Shown here: in pieces, positions 37,775-46,384 of the stretch
How the letters are laid out: the number at the start of each line of letters is the position of its first letter
How positions within the stretch are numbered: position 1 is the stretch's first letter
Source of the DNA: Mesorhizobium sp. WSM3626
Lineage (GTDB): Bacteria > Pseudomonadota > Alphaproteobacteria > Rhizobiales > Rhizobiaceae
Assembly: GCF_000513935.1 (NCBI RefSeq)
Contig: NZ_AZUY01000023.1
Location: 20,386-84,385 of the forward strand
Direction: 5' to 3'
Length of the DNA stretch: 64,000 nucleotides
Notes under the pieces: model-generated
What the model saw: the letters and a program-made list of their open reading frames with translations, nothing else
What the model was told of the DNA's origin: nothing
Databases searched by the model: none
Program-made: the position numbers and the translations under genes

Positions 37775-39895
37775 CTAGGCGCCCAGGTCTTCCGCCCTGC
37801 GCAGCCACACCTTGTTGTCGTGGAAGGCAGCGCCCCCGTAGGGGGCGGGCGCATCGGCTCCCGTCAGCACGTTGATGCCCTCGCCGCGCTCATGCGCGCT
37901 GTTCGGCCAGATGCCTTCGGCGATCACGACACCGCGCTTGATACCGTCGAACAATTTGGCGTGCAGCACCACCTCGCCGCGCATGTTGCCGATCTCGACA
38001 CGGTCGCCGTCGGCAAGATCGAGAGCCGCCGCATCGTCGGGATGCAGCAGGAGCTCCGGGCGGCCCTCCTTGGCCTTCGACACCGGTGTTTCGGAAAAGG
38101 TCGAGTTGAGGAAGTTGCGCGCCGGCGAGGTCGCCAGCCGGAACGGATGCGCTTCGTCGGTCACCTCGATCAGGTCGACATGATCGGAAAATTCGGGCAA
38201 TCGCGCCACCGGGCCGAACAAGCCCATGCTCTTCGGCGGCCGGTTGGGAGCCGCCTGCCCGGTCCAGTCGGCGCGGAAGCGGAATTTTCCGTCTGCGTGA
38301 CCAAAACCCCGGATGAAATGCGCCGTGTCGAAATCCGGCTGCAGGTCGATCCACTTCTCGTCCTTCAAGGAGTCGAAACTGCCCAGCCCGCGCTTGCCAA
38401 GAATGATGTCGATATGCTGCTGTTCGGTGAGGCCGAAGCCCGGCCTGTCGGCGACACCGAGGCGCTCGGCCAGTTGCTCGATGACGAAATGGTTGGTGCG
38501 CGGCCCTTCCGGTGGCTCGATCAGCTTGGGGCCGAGCGTGATGTGCTGGTTGCCGCCGCCCTTGTAGATGTCGTCGTGCTCGACGAACATCGTCGCCGGC
38601 AGCACGACGTCGGCCAGCTTGGCAGTGTCGGTCATGAACTGCTCATGCACGCAGGTGAACAAATCGTCGCGCAGGAAACCCTGTTTCACCAGCCGCTGCT
38701 CGGGCGCGACATTCACCGGATTGGTGTTCTGGATCAGCATCGCCGTCACCGGCGGTCCGCCATAAAGCGCGTCGCTGGCGCCGGTCAGCACCGGGCCGAT
38801 ACGCGAATGGTCGAGATAGCGGATCGAGGGATCGCGCATCCTCGTGCCTTCGAGCACATCCTGGTTGAGTTTGAAGATGCCGGAATTGGAATGGAAGGCG
38901 CCGCCGCCCTCATACTGCCAGGCGCCGGTGACGGCGGCGATGCAGGACGCCGCATGCATGTTGACGGCGCCGTTGCGCTGGCGCGCAAAGCCGTAGCCGA
39001 GACGGAAATATGTTTTCCTGGTCGTGCCGACCAATCGCGCGAAGGCCTCGATCTCGGCAACGCCAAGGCCAGTTATGGCAGAGGCCCATTCCGGCGAGCG
39101 CGTCTTCAGGTGCGCTTCCAGTCCTTTCGGATCGTCGGTGTATTTTTCGAGATAGGCGCGGTCGGCCAAGCCTTCCCTGAACAGGACATGCATGACAGCG
39201 CAAGCCAGCGCGCCATCGGTGCCGGGCTTCAGGACCAAGCCCATATCGGCCTGTTTCATGGTCGCGTTTTCATAGACGTCGACGACGACGATTTTCGCGC
39301 CACGTTCCTTGCGCGCCTTGATGGCGTGGGTCATGACATTGACTTGCGTCACCACCGCATTGGTGCCCCAGATCACGACGCAATCGGATTTGGCCATCTC
39401 GCGCGGGTCCGGTCCGCGCAAGGCGCCTGCCCCCATCATCCAGCCGGTCCATGCGAGATTGGTGCAGATCGAGCCGAAGAAGCCCGAGTACTTTTTCGCA
39501 TGCCGCAGCCGGTCGATGCCGTCGCGCTGCACCAGCCCCATCGTGCCTGCGTAATAGTAAGGCCAGACCGTCTCCGAGCCATACTTCTCCTCGGCCGAGA
39601 TGAACTTTTCGGCGACGAGGTCGAGTGCGGCCTCCCAGCTTGATTCCTGCCAGACCCCCTCTCCCTTGGCACCCTTGCGCACCAGTGGCTTCAGCAGACG
39701 GTCGGGATGATGGATGCGGTCGGCATAGCGCGCGACCTTGGCGCAGACGACGCCCGACGTATAGCTGTTGGCCTTGGCGCCATGGACACGCCCGATGCGG
39801 TTGCCATCGAGCAGTTCGACCTCGAGCGCGCAGGTCGACGGACAATCATGCGGACAGGCCGAATGGCCGATGCGGAGGTTCGCGTGCTGGTTCAT
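37775..39895 (-). CDS. Molybdopterin-dependent oxidoreductase (DMSO reductase family)
   Basis: 706 residues. An N-terminal iron-sulfur site appears as CPHDCPSTC (C-x3-C-x3-C) plus a later Cys in GVVCAKV, for one [4Fe-4S] cluster. The body has VIWGTNAVVTQVN, GYGFARQRNG and QNTNPVNVAPE of the molybdopterin-binding domains, and the C-terminal cap has LATSPARNFLNSTF. No signal peptide, so likely cytoplasmic. No small electron-transfer subunits or chaperone are adjacent, so its partner and substrate are unknown. moaD and moaE lie 11 kb away. Confidence 0.88.
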   Translation of the reverse strand: MNQHANLRIGHSACPHDCPSTCALEVELLDGNRIGRVHGAKANSYTSGVVCAKVARYADRIHHPDRLLKPLVRKGAKGEGVWQESSWEAALDLVAEKFISAEEKYGSETVWPYYYAGTMGLVQRDGIDRLRHAKKYSGFFGSICTNLAWTGWMMGAGALRGPDPREMAKSDCVVIWGTNAVVTQVNVMTHAIKARKERGAKIVVVDVYENATMKQADMGLVLKPGTDGALACAVMHVLFREGLADRAYLEKYTDDPKGLEAHLKTRSPEWASAITGLGVAEIEAFARLVGTTRKTYFRLGYGFARQRNGAVNMHAASCIAAVTGAWQYEGGGAFHSNSGIFKLNQDVLEGTRMRDPSIRYLDHSRIGPVLTGASDALYGGPPVTAMLIQNTNPVNVAPEQRLVKQGFLRDDLFTCVHEQFMTDTAKLADVVLPATMFVEHDDIYKGGGNQHITLGPKLIEPPEGPRTNHFVIEQLAERLGVADRPGFGLTEQQHIDIILGKRGLGSFDSLKDEKWIDLQPDFDTAHFIRGFGHADGKFRFRADWTGQAAPNRPPKSMGLFGPVARLPEFSDHVDLIEVTDEAHPFRLATSPARNFLNSTFSETPVSKAKEGRPELLLHPDDAAALDLADGDRVEIGNMRGEVVLHAKLFDGIKRGVVIAEGIWPNSAHERGEGINVLTGADAPAPYGGAAFHDNKVWLRRAEDLGA

Positions 39896-39967
39896 GGTCC
39901 CTGTTTAGCGGCTTTGGAGGGTGAGGTGTAGGGCCAGATGAATGCTAGCAAAGAGCCTTGACGGATC

Positions 39968-39983
39968 GTAGTTCAAAAACTAC
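39968..39983 (+). promoter_or_regulatory. Palindromic operator of the toxin-antitoxin operon
   Basis: Perfect inverted repeat GTAGTT-caaa-AACTAC ending 9 bp before the toxin ATG. Position and symmetry fit binding by the HTH antitoxin. Regulation is inferred. Confidence 0.6.
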
Positions 39984-39992
39984 AATACAGCG

Positions 39993-40290
39993 ATGTTCGA
40001 GCTGAAACAGACGGAGACTTTTCGCAAAGGGCGAAGTGAAACTCAAAGATGAACGTGCACGCGCATTGATCGCATCGCGCCTGGATCGCCTTACTTTCGG
40101 TCATGCGGGAGATGCCGAATCCGTCGGGGACGGAATCAGTGAATTGCGCATCCACTATGGTCCAGGCTACCGCATCTACTACCGCAAACACGGCAATACG
40201 GTGCTGATGTTGCTGTGCGGTGGAGATAAAGGCTGTCAAACGAAGGACATAAAAACGGCAAAACGCCTTGCGGGCGATTGGAGTGAATGA
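39993..40290 (+). pseudogene. HigB/RelE-type toxin with a +1 frameshift
   Basis: From ATG 39993 the reading MFELKQTETFRK matches the family N-terminus but meets a TGA seven codons later. The rest of the domain, KLKDERARALIASRLDRL to IHYGPGYRIYYRK and LLCGGDKGCQTKDI, lies in the +1 frame from about 40036. One extra base within the GGGCGAA run near 40029-40035 explains this. An internal GTG at 40036 could give an 84-residue protein lacking the first strand. The full family length is about 98. The antitoxin gene starts 1 bp after its stop. Confidence 0.75.
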
Positions 40291-40291
40291 C

Positions 40292-40579
40292 ATGCCTGAA
40301 AAATTGAGTACGTACGACCCCGCCGAGGACCTCAATTCCGATGAGGCCATTGCCATCTTCATGACAGAAGCGTTCGAGACCGAAGACAGCGGGTATATCG
40401 CGCATGCGCTCGGCGTGGTGGCTCGCGCCAAAGGCATGACACAGATCGCCAAGCAGACAGGGCTGTCGCGCGAACAGCTCTATCGATCCTTCAGCGGCGA
40501 TGGCAACCCGACATTGAAAACCACGATTGCCGTGATGAATGCCCTGGGAATGCAGTTGACCACAAGGCCACATCCCTGA
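40292..40579 (+). CDS. HTH antitoxin of a HigBA-type addiction module
   Basis: 95 residues. The C-terminal half has the helix-turn-helix ARAKGMTQIAKQTGLSREQLYRSFSGDGNPTLKT, the family motif of addiction-module antidote proteins. The N-terminal EKLSTYDPAEDLNSDEAIAIFMTEAFE is the toxin-binding region. It should neutralise the upstream RelE-fold toxin and repress the operon. It is fully intact. Confidence 0.85.
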   Translation: MPEKLSTYDPAEDLNSDEAIAIFMTEAFETEDSGYIAHALGVVARAKGMTQIAKQTGLSREQLYRSFSGDGNPTLKTTIAVMNALGMQLTTRPHP

Positions 40580-40625
40580 CGCCAAAGTGCGGCGCAATCT
40601 CCCCGCAGGAGGAGTGGCGAGCGCC

Positions 40626-42503
40626 CTACTCCGCCGTGCCTTCCTCATATTCGGCCGACATGGTCAGCCATTTTTCTTCGTGGCCGGCAAGCGTCTGCGC
40701 AAGCTGCGAGCGTTCCTTGGCGAGCCTTGTCGCCGTCGACGGATCCTTTTCGTAGACCGCCGGGTTGGCGAGTTCGTCCTCGATGCCGTCGATGCGCCTG
40801 CGGATGCGGTCCATCAGCGCCTCGGTGGCGCGGATTTCCTTGGCCAACGGTTCGAAGGCGGCGCGGCGCGCGGCCGCATCGCGGCGGCGGTCGGCTTTTG
40901 ACGCCTTGTCGGCCTCGCGCTTGCCGCGACGGTCGCCGGAGATGCCGGTGACCAGCGTCTTGTAGTCCTCCAGGTCGCCGTCATACGGATTGACCGCGCC
41001 GTCCTTCACCAGCCACAGCCGGTCGGCGGTCGCCTCGAGCAAATGGCGGTCGTGCGAGATCAGGATGACGGCGCCGGGAAATTCGTTGAGCGCATGGATC
41101 AGCGATTCGCGGCTGTCGATGTCGAGATGGTTGGTCGGCTCGTCGAGGATGAACAGGTTTGGCCCCTCGAAGGCGGACAGCCCCATCAACAGCCGCGCCT
41201 TCTCGCCACCGGACAGGTCCTTGGCGGGCGTGTTCATCTTCTCGGTCGTGAGGCCGAATTGGGCCACACGGCCGCGCACTTTCGATTCCGGCGCCTCCGG
41301 CATCATCCGGCGGACATGCTCATAGGCGTTTTGCTCAGGGCGCAGATCGTCAAGCTGATGCTGGGCAAAGATCGCCACCTTCAGCCCGGGCGCCACCGTC
41401 ATGGTGCCGGTCTCCTGCTTCAGACGGCCCGACAGCAGCTTGGCGAACGTCGACTTGCCATTGCCATTGGCGCCAAGCAGCGCGATGCGGTCGTCGGCGT
41501 CGATGCGCAGCGTCATCTTCTTCAGGATCGGCTGGCCCTCGGTATAGCCGACATTGACGTTGTTCAGCGCAACGATCGGCGAGGCCACCGTCTTCACAGG
41601 TTCGGGGAAAGAGAACGGCCGCACCGTGTCGTTGACGATGGCCGAGATCGGCTTCATTTTTTCCAGCGCCTTGATGCGCGACTGCGCCTGTCTTGCCTTG
41701 GAGGCCTTTGCGCGAAAACGCTCGACGAAGGATTCCATGTGCTTGCGGGCGGCTTCCTGCTTGACCCGGCCCTTTTCCTGCAATTCCTTCTGCTCGGTGT
41801 ACTGGCGCTCGAACTGGTCGTAGCCGCCGCGCCAGAACGTCAGCTTCTTCTGGTCGAGGTGAACGATCGAATTGACGGCACGGTTGAGTAGATCGCGGTC
41901 GTGCGAAATCAGAAGCACGGTGTGCGGATACTTTGAAACGTAGTTCTCAAGCCAAAGCGTGCCTTCGAGGTCGAGATAGTTGGTCGGCTCGTCGAGCAGC
42001 AGGAGATCCGGCTCGGAAAACAGCACGGCGGCCAACGCCACGCGCATACGCCAGCCTCCGGAGAAGGAAGAGGCCGGACGGCGCTGCGCGGCGTCGTCGA
42101 AGCCGAGGCCGGCGAGGATGGTGGCCGCGCGCGACTCGGCCGAATGGGCGTCGATATCGGCAAGCCGCATATGGATGTCGGCAATACGGTGTGGATCGGT
42201 GGCGGTCTTTTCTTCTTCGAGCAACGCCGTGCGCTCAAGGTCGGCCTTGAGCACGATCTCTATCAGCGGGTCCTCGGTGCCAGGTGCTTCCTGCGCCACC
42301 TGGCCGATGCGCGTATTCTTCGGCAGGCTGATCGAGCCGGTCTCGGAGGGAAAATCGCCTGTTATAGCCTTGAACAGCGTCGTCTTGCCGGTGCCGTTGC
42401 GGCCGACAAGACCGGCCTTGGTGCCGGCCGGCAAGGTGAGCGAGGCGTGGTCGAGAAGCAAGCGCCCCGCCATGCGGAGCGAGAGGTCATTGATGATAAG
42501 CAT
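40626..42503 (-). CDS. ABC-F family ATPase
   Basis: 625 residues with two ABC modules. Module 1: VGRNGTGKTTLFKAITGDF and signature SSFSGGWRMRVALAA with LLLLDEPTNYLD. Module 2: LGANGNGKSTFAKLL and DLSGGEKARLLMG with ILDEPTNHLD. A linker of about 60-80 residues (KGRVKQEAARKHMESF) and a Lys/Arg-rich coiled coil at the C-terminus (about 540-620) follow. No membrane domains. It acts on ribosomes; the nearest named type is Uup or YheS/EttA-like. Confidence 0.92.
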   Translation of the reverse strand: MLIINDLSLRMAGRLLLDHASLTLPAGTKAGLVGRNGTGKTTLFKAITGDFPSETGSISLPKNTRIGQVAQEAPGTEDPLIEIVLKADLERTALLEEEKTATDPHRIADIHMRLADIDAHSAESRAATILAGLGFDDAAQRRPASSFSGGWRMRVALAAVLFSEPDLLLLDEPTNYLDLEGTLWLENYVSKYPHTVLLISHDRDLLNRAVNSIVHLDQKKLTFWRGGYDQFERQYTEQKELQEKGRVKQEAARKHMESFVERFRAKASKARQAQSRIKALEKMKPISAIVNDTVRPFSFPEPVKTVASPIVALNNVNVGYTEGQPILKKMTLRIDADDRIALLGANGNGKSTFAKLLSGRLKQETGTMTVAPGLKVAIFAQHQLDDLRPEQNAYEHVRRMMPEAPESKVRGRVAQFGLTTEKMNTPAKDLSGGEKARLLMGLSAFEGPNLFILDEPTNHLDIDSRESLIHALNEFPGAVILISHDRHLLEATADRLWLVKDGAVNPYDGDLEDYKTLVTGISGDRRGKREADKASKADRRRDAAARRAAFEPLAKEIRATEALMDRIRRRIDGIEDELANPAVYEKDPSTATRLAKERSQLAQTLAGHEEKWLTMSAEYEEGTAE

Positions 42504-42639
42504 GGCCGCGCTTTTGCACTGGACATCAACGCTTCGCAAGACCTTGCGGGCCAGTTGGCCGCACAAGGCCTGGAAACGGCGCACATAATGCGCCGCCAGA
42601 GCAGCCGATCAGTGACCTGCCATCCCGGCCAGCAAGGCC

Positions 42640-43101
42640 TCAGGCAGTGGCCTTGCCACGCTTTGTCGCCTTGGCCACGACTGCCGGCGCAGCGGCCGGC
42701 TTGCGGCCAAGTCCCGTCGATTTCGCCAGCGCCGACCGGGTCGCCGAGTAATTCGGGGCGACCATCGGATAATCCGGCGGCAAACCCCATTTGGCCCGAT
42801 AGTCGTCCGGGCTCAAACCGTAGTCTGTCCTGAGGTGTCGCTTGAGCGACTTGAACTTCTTGCCGTCCTCCAGGCAGATGATGTAGTCGGGAAACACCGA
42901 CTTTTTCGGATTTACAGCCGGAACCAGGCTCGGGCTTTCCACGACGGCCGCGCCAGCCAGCTTTCGGACCGAGGCGCTGACGCTGGCAATCAGGTCAGGC
43001 AGGCCAGAAGCCGGAAGCGGATTGTTGCCTACATAGGCCGAGACAATATCGGCGGTTAGCTCGATAACGGTCTTATCCTCGATATTTGACAATTCTTTCA
43101 C
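42640..43101 (-). CDS. MucR/Ros-family transcriptional regulator with a degenerate zinc site
   Basis: 153 residues. The family core VFPDYIICLEDGKKFKSLKR and DYGLSPDDYRAKWGLPPDYPMVAPNYS is intact. Of the four Ros zinc ligands only Cys76 and His89 remain; Asp79 and Tyr94 hold the other two positions. Zinc-free MucR homologues are known in Mesorhizobium, so folding without metal is plausible. Such proteins bind AT-rich targets and control exopolysaccharide and motility. Upstream of its start the DNA is AT-rich. Confidence 0.9.
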   Translation of the reverse strand: MKELSNIEDKTVIELTADIVSAYVGNNPLPASGLPDLIASVSASVRKLAGAAVVESPSLVPAVNPKKSVFPDYIICLEDGKKFKSLKRHLRTDYGLSPDDYRAKWGLPPDYPMVAPNYSATRSALAKSTGLGRKPAAAPAVVAKATKRGKATA

Positions 43102-43253
43102 CTTATTTGTGACAAAGTCATCTACCCCACTGAAGACTTTTGTCGATGTATCTCTTTAACCGTGTCCCCCGACGGACCGCCAAGTCCCAAAACGAATCAA
43201 GACTTGGCATCAACTACCTTTATGGGAAATCGACGTCGCGCAAATTAGAAAAT

Positions 43254-43457
43254 CTAATACTTCGAAGCGACAGACTTGGTTGTCCGGCCATCCGCCAATA
43301 TCTCAAGAATACGCTTCCAGCGGGCACAACGCCCGAAATCCTTCTGCTCAATCGCCTTTTCAGCCTTCATCGCGGCATAAAGTGGTGCCTCCGCGCCGAA
43401 TTCCTTGATGAGCCAGTGCGCTTCCTGCCTGGCGAGACGTTCATTGTCGTCAAACAT
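43254..43457 (-). CDS. Small hypothetical protein
   Basis: 67 residues from MFDDNERLARQEAHWLIKEFG. Predicted mostly helical and soluble, with a basic C-terminus (ADGRTTKSVASKY). The ATG lies at 43457, overlapping the 3' end of the DMT transporter gene by 8 bp, and GGAGG sits about 10 bases upstream. It is the downstream gene of the pair. No family recognised. Confidence 0.6.
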   Translation of the reverse strand: MFDDNERLARQEAHWLIKEFGAEAPLYAAMKAEKAIEQKDFGRCARWKRILEILADGRTTKSVASKY

Positions 43458-44373
43458 AGTCTTGCGCCTCCGTACGCTCCAGGCCGACCGCGACACAACT
43501 GCCGATCACGAGGACGGCTCCGGCAATGGCGGTCGTCGTCAGCCGTTCACCGGACAAGGTCAGCAGCAGCGTCGAGGCAATCGGCGTGAGATAGGCGACG
43601 ACAGCGACCTTGCCGCTGCCTCCGAGCTTCAAGGCGTGCGACCAGAAGTAATAACCCAGCCCCATTGGCCCGGCGCCGAGATAGAGCCCGAGGGCCAGAT
43701 CCATCCCGGTGGGCCAGGCGATGCCTTCGCGAGCGGACCAGATGAGTGTCAACGCGACGCCAACCAGCGACGAGGGCAACAACAAGCGGTCCGGCGAATT
43801 GGCGAGCCGTCCCACCATCACCGAATAGAAAGCCATGCACAGCGCAGATCCGAATGCGGCCAGATAGCCGGCGAGATCACCCTGGAACCAGGTGCGGTCA
43901 CGTCCTCCCGAAATCACCAGCGCGACGCCGATGAACCCAAGGGCCGCGGCAAGGCCCAGCAAAACCGGACGCCGGGGATTGTCGAAGGCGATCACTGCCG
44001 CGGCAACCATCAAGGGCCAAGTGTAGGCCATGAGATTGGCTTCTATCACCGGCATCAAGGCAAAGGAGATATATTGCAGCACCATGGTGCCGACCAGACC
44101 GATAAAGCCAACCGCGAGCGGCGCCAGCGCAGTGCTCGCCGTGACTGCCGCGGCTTTCTCGCGGCTCATCAACCGGATGACCGCGAACACCAGGGCGGCC
44201 CCTACAAATTGCAGGAATTGCACTTGCGACACCGGGTGACTGGCCAGCAGAGATTTGCCGACCAGGGCATTTGTCGACCACAACGCCACCGCGCCGGTGG
44301 CGAAGACCAGCACGGATACCGAGCCCGGTCGATGCCGAAAGAACCGGCAAGGGCTATCCCTGTGGTCGACCAT
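43450..44373 (-). CDS. EamA/DMT-family transporter
   Basis: 307 residues. About ten transmembrane segments arranged as two EamA repeats; GPMGLGYYFWSHALKLGG near residue 228 is the conserved end of the second repeat. Likely a metabolite exporter; substrate not determinable. The chosen start is ATG 44373; an in-frame ATG at 44412 would translate a palindromic repeat and is less likely. Confidence 0.85.
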   Translation of the reverse strand: MVDHRDSPCRFFRHRPGSVSVLVFATGAVALWSTNALVGKSLLASHPVSQVQFLQFVGAALVFAVIRLMSREKAAAVTASTALAPLAVGFIGLVGTMVLQYISFALMPVIEANLMAYTWPLMVAAAVIAFDNPRRPVLLGLAAALGFIGVALVISGGRDRTWFQGDLAGYLAAFGSALCMAFYSVMVGRLANSPDRLLLPSSLVGVALTLIWSAREGIAWPTGMDLALGLYLGAGPMGLGYYFWSHALKLGGSGKVAVVAYLTPIASTLLLTLSGERLTTTAIAGAVLVIGSCVAVGLERTEAQDYV

Positions 44374-44413
44374 GATCCTGTCCGAAAACCGGTTTCCACT
44401 TTTCGGGGTCATG
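44371..44413. repeat. RIME-like palindromic fragment
   Basis: A 43-bp imperfect inverted repeat: CATGA at 44371 pairs with TCATG at 44409-44413, and CCGAAAA at 44382-44388 pairs with TTTTCGG at 44400-44406, around ccggtttccac. Similar CCGAAAA...CCGGTTTTCGG palindromes are recurrent in Mesorhizobium intergenic DNA (from memory). Confidence 0.65.
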
Positions 44414-44418
44414 GGTCG

Positions 44419-45252
44419 TTACCATGATTCCCTGGCTCCGCCCGGAACCGGCGCTTCGGCGGGGGCCGGCGTCGGATGTTCCGCTTCGAACCGGCGATAG
44501 GCCGGCAGCTGGTTGGTCCACACGTCTTCGGCCAGTTCGTTGACCCACTCGCGGTCGTGATCGTTGTCGGCGGCAAGATAGAACATCCTGTTATCGTCGA
44601 CATAGGGCTTGGCCACAGAGCGCTGGTTGAGCACCAAGGTGACGCGCTCGCCGAACTGGATCGGCGCAGTGCGATGCAGGACGCCGAGGAACTGCCCGAG
44701 CGTGGCGTAGTTCATCTTGTGATCGATGCGCATGATGCGGTTGCGCGGAATCTCGCGGCCGGATTCGAGAATGGCGCGGCCGGTCTCGGAATCGTCGCAA
44801 TAGATTTCGAGCTGGCCGCCGACCAGCGGATCGCTGATCGACAGCGGAATGAGCTCGGTGACCGGAACGCCGTCGCAATGCCATTCGACGGCGCCATCCC
44901 TGGGGTTCATGAAGGTGACGGTCGAACCGACGATCGACAGCGGATAGGGCTCCAGCTTCGTGCCCATCATGTCGGAGAGCCGCTCCAGGCGCAACTTGTC
45001 GTTCAGCAACTCCTTGATTTCGGGGATGAAACGGTCGGCGCCGGTGATGAAGGTCAGGTCGAGGTGCTTGTGCACGGCATGACTGGCCTTGAGCTTCAGG
45101 GCGGCTTCCTCGATCGCGGCAAGCAGTGCCGGATCATAGCCATGCAGATACTGCGCAACGCCGAAGCGCGACACTTTCCAGGCGGTTTCGTGACCGATAA
45201 TGGCCTCGCGGCTCATCGCATAGCGCAATTCGGGTATCGTATGTGCGTTCAT
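44419..45252 (-). CDS. Fe(II)/2-oxoglutarate-dependent oxygenase-like protein
   Basis: 277 residues from MNAHTIPELRYAMSREAI. The facial triad is visible: HCD in AVEWHCDGVPVTELIP (near 152) and a distal His in FLGVLHRTAPIQF (near 219), with Arg in GERVTLVLNQRS as candidate 2OG binder. No substrate family was recognised. Divergent from a LysR regulator across 110 bp, which suggests its control by that protein. Confidence 0.65.
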   Translation of the reverse strand: MNAHTIPELRYAMSREAIIGHETAWKVSRFGVAQYLHGYDPALLAAIEEAALKLKASHAVHKHLDLTFITGADRFIPEIKELLNDKLRLERLSDMMGTKLEPYPLSIVGSTVTFMNPRDGAVEWHCDGVPVTELIPLSISDPLVGGQLEIYCDDSETGRAILESGREIPRNRIMRIDHKMNYATLGQFLGVLHRTAPIQFGERVTLVLNQRSVAKPYVDDNRMFYLAADNDHDREWVNELAEDVWTNQLPAYRRFEAEHPTPAPAEAPVPGGARESW

Positions 45253-45283
45253 TGTACTTCTCCAAGTGAGGGCAAACACTTGG

Positions 45284-45298
45284 TTAACAGTCGATTAA
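45284..45298. promoter_or_regulatory. CtrA-type box TTAA-N7-TTAA
   Basis: Exact TTAA-CAGTCGA-TTAA in the 110-bp divergent gap between the 2OG oxygenase and LysR genes. This is the full CtrA consensus known in alphaproteobacteria. Binding is not shown. Confidence 0.5.
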
Positions 45299-45362
45299 AT
45301 TAGCTCCCCCTGTAAAATTAGGAATGCTAGTGCTACCATAAGCCCAGCTTAAGGTCGAAGCC

Positions 45363-46322
45363 GTGCGTCTGCTCAGTCAGGTCAACCTCAATTCGCTGAA
45401 AATCGTGGAGAGTGCTGCGAGGCATGGCAATTTCACGCGTGCCGGCGAAGAACAGTTCATCACCGCTTCGGCGGTCAGCCAGCGCGTCAAAAGCCTGGAG
45501 GACCAGCTGCGCTTCAAGATTTTCCAGCGCGGCGGCAATGCGGTGTCGCTGACACCCGAGGGCGAGACCTATGTCTCGCGCGTTCGCGAGGCGCTGGAGC
45601 GGATCGTCGCCGCCAGCATGGAAGCGACCGGGCAATCACAGGAACATGTGCTGAAGATATCCGTGCTGCCGACATTTGCCGCACGCTGGCTGTTTCCGCG
45701 CCTGCCACTTTTTCAGCAGCAATATCCCGATATCGTGATGCGAGTTTCGACCTCGTACGCGACGCATGAGTTCACGACTTCCGAATTCGATCTCGAAATC
45801 CGCTATGGCGACGGCCACTTCAACGGACTGCCATCGGACCTGTTGTTTCGGGAAGACCTGACGCCGGTGTGCAGCCGCAAGCTGTTCCATGAAGTTCTCG
45901 GCCAGAAGCCGCTGTCAAAGGTCACACCGGACGACCTCAAGCACTTCACGTTGCTGCATTCCGACACCTGCACCCAGAACTGGCAATCCTGGCTTGGTTT
46001 TGCTAGTGCCAGTTTTGTGCTCAGCGAGACCAAAAGCATCTATTTCGATTCGTGCATGATGTCCTACGAGGCGGCCAACTCAGGAATGGGTTTTGCCGTT
46101 GCCAACCGTGCCTATATGGCCGGCGATATCCGCGCCGAAAAGCTGATCGCTCCGTTTGCCGTTCATCATCCGAACACAGCCGGTTGGTACTTTGTCTCGC
46201 CCCACAAGAGCCCTGCCGCACGCAAGGTGCTGCTGTTCAAACAATGGGTGATGGCGGAAGCGGCCATGACGCAACGCCAGTTGGACAGCGAAGTCACCGA
46301 CTTGGCTTCAGAGGCTGTCTGA
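45363..46322 (+). CDS. LysR-family transcriptional regulator, GcvA-like
   Basis: 319 residues from a GTG. N-terminal winged helix (LNSLKIVESAARHGNFTRAGEEQF to VKSLEDQLRFKIFQR) and a C-terminal periplasmic-binding-like effector domain. The DTCTQNWQSWLGF and GMGFAVANRAYMAGDI segments resemble the GcvA subfamily. The first gene-specific codon gtg lies at 45363. Divergent from the 2OG oxygenase gene, its likely target. Confidence 0.88.
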   Translation: MRLLSQVNLNSLKIVESAARHGNFTRAGEEQFITASAVSQRVKSLEDQLRFKIFQRGGNAVSLTPEGETYVSRVREALERIVAASMEATGQSQEHVLKISVLPTFAARWLFPRLPLFQQQYPDIVMRVSTSYATHEFTTSEFDLEIRYGDGHFNGLPSDLLFREDLTPVCSRKLFHEVLGQKPLSKVTPDDLKHFTLLHSDTCTQNWQSWLGFASASFVLSETKSIYFDSCMMSYEAANSGMGFAVANRAYMAGDIRAEKLIAPFAVHHPNTAGWYFVSPHKSPAARKVLLFKQWVMAEAAMTQRQLDSEVTDLASEAV

Positions 46323-46384
46323 ATTCGAATAGGCCTCACTTGCCGCTCGGTGACCGCAGACATGAGAATAGGGATCACCGATTG

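Noticed and set aside
37679..39643. 654-residue open frame opposite the molybdopterin oxidoreductase
   Set aside because: It is an antisense shadow in GC-rich DNA; its translation has no recognisable domain, while the minus strand has full family motifs.
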